Positions 57,060 through 64,000 of a DNA stretch of 64,000 nt are shown one piece after another (position 1 is the first letter of the stretch; each line of letters opens with the position of its first letter). The notes under the pieces are model-generated. The model made no database searches and was not told the origin of the DNA. It saw only the letters and a program-made list of their open reading frames with translations. The stretch covers positions 28,416,937-28,480,936 of the forward strand of contig OY855905.1 of the NCBI GenBank assembly GCA_963693305.1, in the 5' to 3' direction. Origin of the DNA: Meandrina meandrites (taxonomy: Eukaryota > Cnidaria > Anthozoa > Scleractinia > Meandrinidae). A program made the translations under genes and the position numbers.

Positions 57060-58116
57060 CTACAAAAGACAAAATGACCACGGTATTAAACTAGATTTAG
57101 AAATAGCTTGCCCTACCAGTCAAAAATGGTTGCGTTTACCATCACAACTTTACCGCACAGCGTTAAACTACAGACACTCTCACTGTAAATTAAATTTTTA
57201 ACGATAATCTCAGAGCAAACGCCATAAGACCAGTTTTGATATTCCTCGATGGGAAAACCGCGTACGGCGTGGAGAAGGGCAGTGGAGATAGAACGAAAGC
57301 AAGTAGTTAGTATATGGAACGAGGTGGTAAAAGTGGCCCTTATTTATTGGTTAACGGCCATGTTCGACACTCCCCTGATTAGTGGTTGACGACAACTAAA
57401 ATTCCACATTTGTCGTTTTCTCGGTTGTCATTCGGAAACTTAACGATTTACCTCTTGTGTGTCTGTTGTGTTTGATGGTTATTTTTGCCGTTTGAGGCTT
57501 TTATGCCACTACTGTTACCCGTCTTATGAAAGGAATAACAGTAGTGGCATAAAAGCCTCAAACGGCAAAAATAACCATCAAACACAACAGACACACAAGA
57601 GGTGAGTTCATTTCATAAATCTAGCGTAAAAAAAGTAGTAATTATGAAGAATTTAGCGTTCTAAATCAGAGTTATTTTATTCCCCATACATCGTCTTATA
57701 AAGCGCTCATATTCTCAACGGTCGTGTAATCTAATACCGCGTCAGCTGAAAGGTCACGTTCCGGCTCACACAGTGTACCGTGACGCTAATACTAATAAAT
57801 AGATAAATTATTATTCCCTTTATTTAAACGTGAGCTTGGGATGCCTGTGGTGAACTGAACGAAAATTTGCCAAAGTTTGCTCGTTCTTGTTAACTTCTTC
57901 CGCGTCAAGCTTTTGGTTCTTCCATTTATTACTTTTTAGCAGAAACAATTCAACGTTTTGCATTTTTGTTTGTAAACTTCTCAACATAAGTGCAACCGGT
58001 CTAGATGCCGGTCTAGATGGGAAAATCTAGACCACGGTCACTATTTATTTTAGCCAATCAAATTCGCGAATTTGGTAGTTCCCAGTCAAGTTTGTGAGAC
58101 ACGGCCATAAAATAAC
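57060..58116. other. Intergenic sequence with a hairpin
   Basis: No gene recognised. It contains the 67-bp-arm hairpin listed separately. Confidence 0.5.
57451..57602. repeat. Perfect inverted repeat, 67-bp arms
   Basis: 57451-57517 and 57536-57602 are exact reverse complements separated by 18 nt. This may be a small fold-back element or a hairpin RNA source. No flanking target duplication was evident. Confidence 0.93.
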
Positions 58117-58208
58117 ATGGCGATAATGACTTTTCTTGGTTTTATGAACATGTATGCGTTGCGTGTTGATTTGAATGTCACTATGGTGCAATGGTCAATA
58201 ATAACACT

Positions 58209-59045
58209 AGTCAAACATGTCTCCGATGCTCTAAAAGCGAATGGTTACCCCCAATCGATCATCTCTAACATTCATAAGAAAAACGTGCAACGGAAACAAT
58301 TCCCTCGCCAGAAGAGTTGGTTGGTATGTTTTTCAAGTGGGTTGAGCCATCAGAAACAAGTTTTGACTTGGCTTGTCTGCCTTACATCAATGGCATCACT
58401 GAACCACTTCAAAGATTACTTCGAAATAATGGAATCCGAGTTGTCACCAGACCCCACAGAACCCTACATCAGGAATTCCCTTCGCCAAAATTCAGGCCAC
58501 CCAGCCACCTTCAAACAAATGTGGTTTACAAGATTCCCTGCAATGACTGCAATTGGAGTTACATTGGAGAAACCGGCAGATGTCTACACACGCGAAAAAA
58601 AGAACACATCAGAAACGTAAAATATTGTAACAAAGGATCGAACGTCGCAAACCATGCATGGATGAACGACCATCAAATTGATTTTGAAAATGCAAGAGTT
58701 ATCCACAAAGGAAACTATCGCGTGCGAAAAACCCTCGAGTCATGGCACACTGCCATGACAACTGAGGCGGATAACAATGCTGGGTCATTACCCCGACAAT
58801 ATTCTATTCTTTTAAAGTAGTTTTCTTAATTCATCAAATTCTTTTTATTGCCACCTTATTATGCATTTTTATTCTGTAATTTTTCACACATTTTTTAGCC
58901 TATATATTTATTCATTCGCGCCATTTTTTATCATTCGTTAAAGGCTGTAGTTTGGCAGCCGAAAGCTCATTTTTACCAAATTTTTAACCAGAGAACGTCT
59001 TAATTTTTAATCATCATGAACCCTGGTTACTCTTCTATTTTTAAT
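58209..59045 (+). mobile_element. Penelope-like element fragment with GIY-YIG domain, inserted in an SLC17-like exon
   Basis: Bounded by a 12-bp duplication AATAATAACACT (58197-58208, 59046-59057). The frame to a stop at 58820 encodes ACLPYINGITEPLQRLLRNN, then VYKIPCNDCNWSYIGETGR with HTRKKEHIRNV, the GIY-YIG nuclease. It has an early frameshift (near 58315). The 3' part contains GGCTGTAGTTTGGCAGCCGA, a possible small hairpin. RT is absent, so this is a 5' truncation. Confidence 0.88.
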
Positions 59046-61691
59046 AATAATAACACTGTTCACCAGAAAGAATACACCATCACTCGGGTAAGTATTTACA
59101 GAACTTTTCGTTCGTATCAAACAATATAACCAGTGCCAAGCACCGGAAAGGGCTTTTCAGTGTCGGCTTTTTGAGTTCTTCTATAGCTTTAATTAAGCCG
59201 TTGTTGTGGCAGTTCAGTTCTGAAACAACCTAAAATTTCATGACCATCCGACCTTTCTGTTGTCGTTTTAGGAAGATGCACCGATACCATGGAAGTCAAT
59301 ACTAACCCTCCGTACTCTGTGGGGAATCATGTTTGGTAATCCGGCTTCAGACTGGGGCCTTTATACCATTCTTAACAGTCTCCCAATGTTCCTCCTTGAC
59401 ATTTTGCACTTCGATATACAAACGGTAGGTACAGTACTTTCATTGTTCTACCAAGCCTATGACTGCAAAAGCGCCATTAATCTCTCAAGTGTGATGTCAA
59501 CACTAAAATAGTCTACTGGTTTTTAGCGGAGCTCTCCAGCGGCCCAAAGGGCCGCAGAGCGGAACTCCATAACTACCGTGCGAGGATAGAAATTGAGAAA
59601 ACCATGCGTTTGAGTTTTCATGGTCATCGTGGTTAGCGGCATGGCTCGCGGGCGCGTGCGTCTAGCGACCACGACGACGACGACGTCGCCCAAAATGGCG
59701 GCCATACTCCAGATAAAACTTGACCTGGGCATGTTACGTGTTTGATATTGACCATACACTTTTCGTTAAAAGTTACCTATCATAGAAGTTTGTAGGACAC
59801 TGCACATTTTTTTAAATCATGTTGAAAATCGACTAGGGATATTTCATTTCGCCTACACGAACCGATTGCGTGAAAAGGCGCCAAAATCTTTGCTCAACCG
59901 CGGGAATGAAAACTTGTGAAGAAAGTGAGCAAGCAGAAAATATTTCTTCGTTATTATTTTTCACCCCATCACTTCAGAGATTTTTTCTCACATCTAAAAA
60001 ATGATCTGGACATTTCACTTCAACTTAAACGAAGCTCTCGCATGAAAAGGCGCCAAAATTTTGGCACGCTGTTCACGTTTAAACCACGCGAAGAAAGCTG
60101 CTGAAGAACATAGATCTTCGTGGATATTTCTCGCTCTATTTACCCATCTACATCATGGAAACTTATTCCAAATCATTTAGGACAACCTTGTAACGGGAAG
60201 AACCGTAGTAATTGCGGACTTGAACATGATATATCGGACTACAAGTCAAAAGAGTGATGTCCATGGTTCGACCTGCGGCTGAGCAAGCCTGAAAATCACT
60301 GAATTGAGCTCAAATAAAAGTGAACTCAAAGCCGATCAAGTTCACTGAATTGAAGGATAAAAGACTGTTAAAGGCTACACCAATGGACAGCGATGGAAAG
60401 AGAGAAATTGATCTTCGTTGATAATTCATATAATGTATATGTCGGTGGTGTTGGAGAAAGCTTACAACGAAATTGCCGTGTTCGTCTCCGATATTATTGG
60501 GCTGGTTTGAAAGCTTTGCCCTGCAGAATATACAAGCCTTCTTCAATAATGAGGTAACAAACGTAAATGTATGCACTAAGCATAAGCCTTATTTTATATT
60601 GAGATAATCTACTTCATTTATGAACAAATTTGAAGTTGTGTCGCTTTTCAGATCTTCTGGTAAATATTTATCAAACCTGTTCGAGTTTGTACATTTTATA
60701 CAGACATTGTTTACCAAATATTTCGTTTAGACTAGTGATGTTCACTACTGGATTTTGAAAACAAATTATTTAGCTTCACGGATCAAAATCACAAGTTCGC
60801 AGAATTTCTACTCGCTTGCATTTGTTTTGTTTCTCTTGTCCCTGCTTATCAGTGAGTGTGTTGAAATATCTTCGATGCGTAAACGAATATTTCGCCGGTT
60901 TCGTTGCGAGTTACCTGTGCTTGGCTGTGTTAGTTCAGACTTTACCTACCGCATATTTATACTTACCAGAAATGAAGAAAATTCATTCAGTTCTCTACAT
61001 AAAATTCTCCTAGGTACTTAGCAACGCGTACGATAAAACAGGATTAGTTAATCATTCCACTAAACCGCAACGAAAAGAAGAGGGTTCAAACAGTCAAAAC
61101 AGCATTGTAAGCTCATTCTAAGTTAGCGTGCACTACTTCCCAAATCACAAACTGCCACAATTCTTACACAAAAGCTGGTTTAAAATGACTTACATAACCG
61201 GCACCATAAATTTTCAGAGTTTGTTTTGCCGCCTCGATTTTCTCAGTTTGCCGTGGCGTGAGTTCATTTTGTTTACTGTGTTTAGCAGCGAGTTCCGGCT
61301 TTGTTTTTCTTTATTTTGCTTTTGCCTCAGGCAAAAACAAAATAGTGAGTTGATTTTCTTGCCCTGACAGTTTTGTAGTAAATCGAAAGAAGGTCAAGAT
61401 TCTTTTTACATTGAAAAACTCATAGAGGTCCTGGAGGTGTATTAATTAGTGTACAGAAAACTTATAAAGATTTGTTTTTGCACCAACGTGCGTACGTGAG
61501 GAACCCAATAAAATGCACTCGTCAAATTCAATTTTAGGAACCTGTCAGTGACAGGCTGTAACAGGAAAGAAAATTCAGACGGGACCACGAATTATATTGA
61601 CGTCGCTTTCGTCAACAAAACCATGAGAGGTTTTTAACCATAACCGATTAAAATTTATTTTGTACCTATATGGGCCACTGTATAAGTATAG

Positions 61692-61718
61692 GTAATCACA
61701 TGATTTCGAGTGCAATTA

Positions 61719-61750
<32 letters not shown>

Positions 61751-61857
61751 GCTAACAAAATTGCACGAGCCCGTAGGGCGAGTGCAATTTGTAGTCTTTG
61801 AAAAATTTACAAGTGCTTATTTATTCCTAATTGCACGAGAAAAATCATGTGATTACT
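61692..61857. repeat. Imperfect fold-back repeat (arms about 80 bp)
   Basis: TAATCACATGATTT and GTGCAATTAGGAATAAATAA are repeated in inverted order at the right side, with a central GCACGAGCCCGTAGGGCGAG turn. Confidence 0.85.
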
Positions 61858-61860
61858 TAT

Positions 61861-62771
61861 TAATAATATACATGAAAAAAGGGACAGAGAGAAAAAGAAA
61901 ACCAGTTGAATTTTGACACCGCGCGCCTTTTCTGATTTTTCATTCAATTGATTGGTTGAAGCACAGCAAACACATGTCAAGTTCAAACTTTCACAAGAGC
62001 GAAATATTCAGATTCATTCAGTTGTACTGTAAACTTGGGACTGATTTGTGGTTTTTCAAACGTTTTTGAAGCACAACTCGGTTAACAATGAGCGACTAAA
62101 GACAATGTACATACCGAGATCATCTTCATAAGCTTCGAGCGGCCAAAGATGAAAGAAACCTGGCAGTTGATAAATGCAAAAAGCCACCACAAACTACAGA
62201 TATGTAAGTGCTTCTGGCGTTTTGGCACCAAAAAATTCCTACTGTCATAGCACGTCCACTTCTTCTTCGGTTGAACTTCGCGCTTTTATAGTTGGACGTT
62301 TTCCCATGACAGACGGGCGAAGAACTTGGTCGGCGAAGAACTTACTTGCCGGATTGAAAAACTTGTATCCTTGTTTATTTATATGCCTGTCGAGTGTAGC
62401 TATTATCATTCTGTAAGCGGTCTGGTTCCAAGACAAGTCGTCACTGTTTTGTCCTTTTACTTTAGGGCAGAACTTTTTGTTCGGCTTGCCGGCTCGTTTT
62501 CCTCTATTTTGTTGGCGATATTTTTTTCTCTTCGCTTGACGTTTTCCGTACATTTAGCCAGAATGAGGTGCTAATAATTGTATTTGGTTTCTTAGAACTA
62601 TCTTTTAGGTGTTTTACTGTTGTTTACCTAGCGAAAACCCCGGTCGTTGTTTTCGTCCGCGTCTATTTGTAATTTGCACTGGTGTTACACTTTTTGCACT
62701 GGTGTTACCTCTGAACTGAACTCAGTCTCAGCCAATCAGAATCGAGTAATTTTTTCATGTATATTATTAGC
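61861..62771. mobile_element. 0.9 kb element with TAATAATATACATGAAAAAA termini
   Basis: The 20-bp ends (61862-61881 and 62752-62771) are inverted repeats. Internal frames, for example at 62245-62553 on the minus strand (basic start MYGKRQAKRKK), match nothing I recognise. Confidence 0.6.
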
Positions 62772-63195
62772 TTAGAAATATAGTGTGGTTACCTATTTAG
62801 TAATAAAATTGATAAATGGGAGCTCCGCTTTTAGGCCTTCCTAAATCTATATATTAAAGATTAGGTATAGCAAAACGTAAGTAACATTTCAGACCGGATT
62901 TGTTTTTGCTGTGTTGTACCTGAACTTGAATTAGCGTTTCATTGGAGAAGGAAGGACTCGAACCTTTTTTATCAACCTTTTTTATCAATAACACCCCGCT
63001 AAAATAAAGAACACTTAGGCATGAAGTTTGTTTCTGCAGCAACTAAATAATAACACTGTTAATTTATTATCAACCCACAGATGAGATTCCTTGCTGCCAC
63101 ACCTTTCTTGGTAAAGTCCCTCTCACTCAGTCCCTTTGGTGGCATCACGGCCGATCTTAGTACCAAATCAGTTAGAGGATTATACTTCGCTGACG

Positions 63196-64000
63196 GTAAA
63201 TAACTTATTTTTATCATTACTCTTTCACCATATATAATCAAAATCTTTAAACTGAGATATTATTGAAATGCAAAAGAGAATCGTCTCGGTCTCTCCATAG
63301 GCGCCTATAGCCGCGCATAAAGTTGACTGTTTCTCTATAAAATTGGTAGGGTCCGGACACCGATATTTTGACGAGTCCGTACCCAATTTTCTCTGTTGTG
63401 TAAACGTTCTAAAGCATCAAATTCGCGTTATTTAAATGCATGTGAACGTAGACCACATGGAAATTTGCATTAATTAAATGCATGTAAACGTAACGTTTCG
63501 AAAGCCTCGTTAATTTTGTAATGCAAGTTTTTGTTCGCGTTGTTAAAATGCTCCGATTTATTCCTATAGTAAAGTGATAACAATAACTTAAGCATTGTAG
63601 AATAATTGTAACCAAAGGTCTAGCTGTAATGGGTTCGAAACCATTTCACCTTAAAATAAATGTGAAACTTGGCAATTCAAATTTCCCCGTTTGAAAAGAA
63701 CATTGTATGTTTTTATCACGCATCCACAATTTAAGATTCTCAAGATGGGACCTTTGGAACAACCATCTAAGGAGAATGCAAGAAGAACAGATATTCCTTT
63801 CAAGTAGAATGAAGTCATTAGCTATTAAAAGTAATATGTATTAATCTTTAAATTTTAATGACCGTAAATCGTGCAAGACTGAAATTTTCAAATAACTTTT
63901 CCAAGATATCCATGCACAATTCTCAATATTTTGCCCCTAGAGTGATTGCGCACCAGTGAACTTTTTTTATAGACAAATTAAACTGATCTTTTTTTGAAAG
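63196..64000. other. Duplicated intergenic flank
   Basis: About 63415-63640 and 63890-63990 match 20940-21050 and 21360-21640 (for example CTCAATATTTTGCCCCTAG and GTGATTGCGCAC), showing the duplication unit extends to the right edge. No gene recognised. Confidence 0.6.

Larger units (their letters stand above)
59525..62836. mobile_element. 3.3 kb composite insertion with AGCGGAGCTC termini
   Basis: The copy A flank (19870-19880) reads straight across a site where this copy has AGCGGAGCTCTCC at the left and GGGAGCTCCGCT at the right, an inverted pair. No transposase was recognised inside. It contains further nested inverted-repeat elements. Confidence 0.6.
58117..63195 (+). pseudogene. SLC17-like (sialin / vesicular anion transporter family) gene remnant
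   Basis: Exon pieces: 58117-58208 plus 59058-59087 (one exon split by a Penelope insertion), 59272-59424 and 63081-63195. The first encodes MAIMTFLGFMNMYALRVDLN and, after a one-base frameshift (GTGCAATG where GTGGCAATG would keep frame), MVNNN and TVHQKEYTITR before a GTAAGT donor: transmembrane helix 1 and the first loop. The second is intact with AG/GT ends and encodes PIPWKSILTLRTLWGIMFGN and DWGLYTILNSLPMFLLDIL. The third encodes FLAATPFLVKSL and PFGGITADL. Exons for helices 2-6 are missing, so the locus is a dead, deleted copy. SLC17 proteins are 12-helix anion/Na-phosphate transporters. Confidence 0.72.

Noticed and set aside
62245..62553. A small basic protein gene (MYGKRQAKRKK start)
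   Set aside because: It lies wholly inside an inverted-repeat element, with no recognised domain or splice context.

Overview
This is eukaryotic, AT-rich, intron-rich and repeat-dense DNA. The mix of Penelope-like elements with GIY-YIG endonucleases, a Ty3/Gypsy element, a degenerate tetratricopeptide array, Harbinger relics and a tRNA-derived SINE suggests a cnidarian, most likely an anthozoan such as a stony coral or anemone. That assignment is inference, because no rRNA or other marker gene is present.

The main content is a tandemly duplicated large gene on the minus strand. I assembled the complete copy B (56364 down to 27856) from 19 exons. Every splice junction is AG/GT, all phases agree, and the joined CDS is 5028 nt (1675 aa). 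In order the protein has a short N-terminal exon with a myristoylation-like MGNSTS start, a ChoD-type GMC/cholesterol-oxidase-like flavoprotein domain, a beta-rich middle domain, an alpha/beta-hydrolase with Cys at the nucleophile position, a charged linker, and an LpxH-like calcineurin-type metallophosphoesterase with all its metal motifs. Copy A (18136 to 1424) has the equivalent exons 1-10, all in frame, and runs off the left edge. A third, degenerate piece of exon 4 lies at about 22.6-23.0 kb. The domains together suggest a multifunctional lipid- or sterol-processing enzyme. The substrate is unknown.

Because the two copies align in exons, introns and 5' flank, each serves as the empty-site control for insertions in the other. 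Copy A intron 3 holds a 5.6 kb element with long inverted repeats (9-10 bp target duplication) that carries a helicase fragment. A 4.75 kb Ty3/Gypsy element (164-bp LTRs, 5-bp target duplication) sits inside that helicase, and a 145-bp solo LTR sits inside the Gypsy RNase H. Other copy A introns carry a Penelope fragment, a piggyBac-like element and a SINE. Copy B carries a 9.6 kb composite insertion (Harbinger, TPR and Penelope relics), a 674-bp near-perfect palindrome at a TTAA site, and several small inverted-repeat elements.

Region by region: 1-1.4 kb, copy A intron; 1.4-18.1 kb, copy A; 18.1-20.3 kb, duplicated 5' flank, LINE fragments and SLC17-like scraps; 20.3-27.8 kb, intergenic with a pseudo-exon, an RTE-like LINE and MITEs; 27.9-56.4 kb, copy B; 56.4-58.1 kb, duplicated flank and a 67-bp hairpin; 58.1-63.2 kb, a decayed SLC17-like transporter on the plus strand broken by a Penelope insertion and a 3.3 kb composite element; 63.2-64 kb, duplicated flank.
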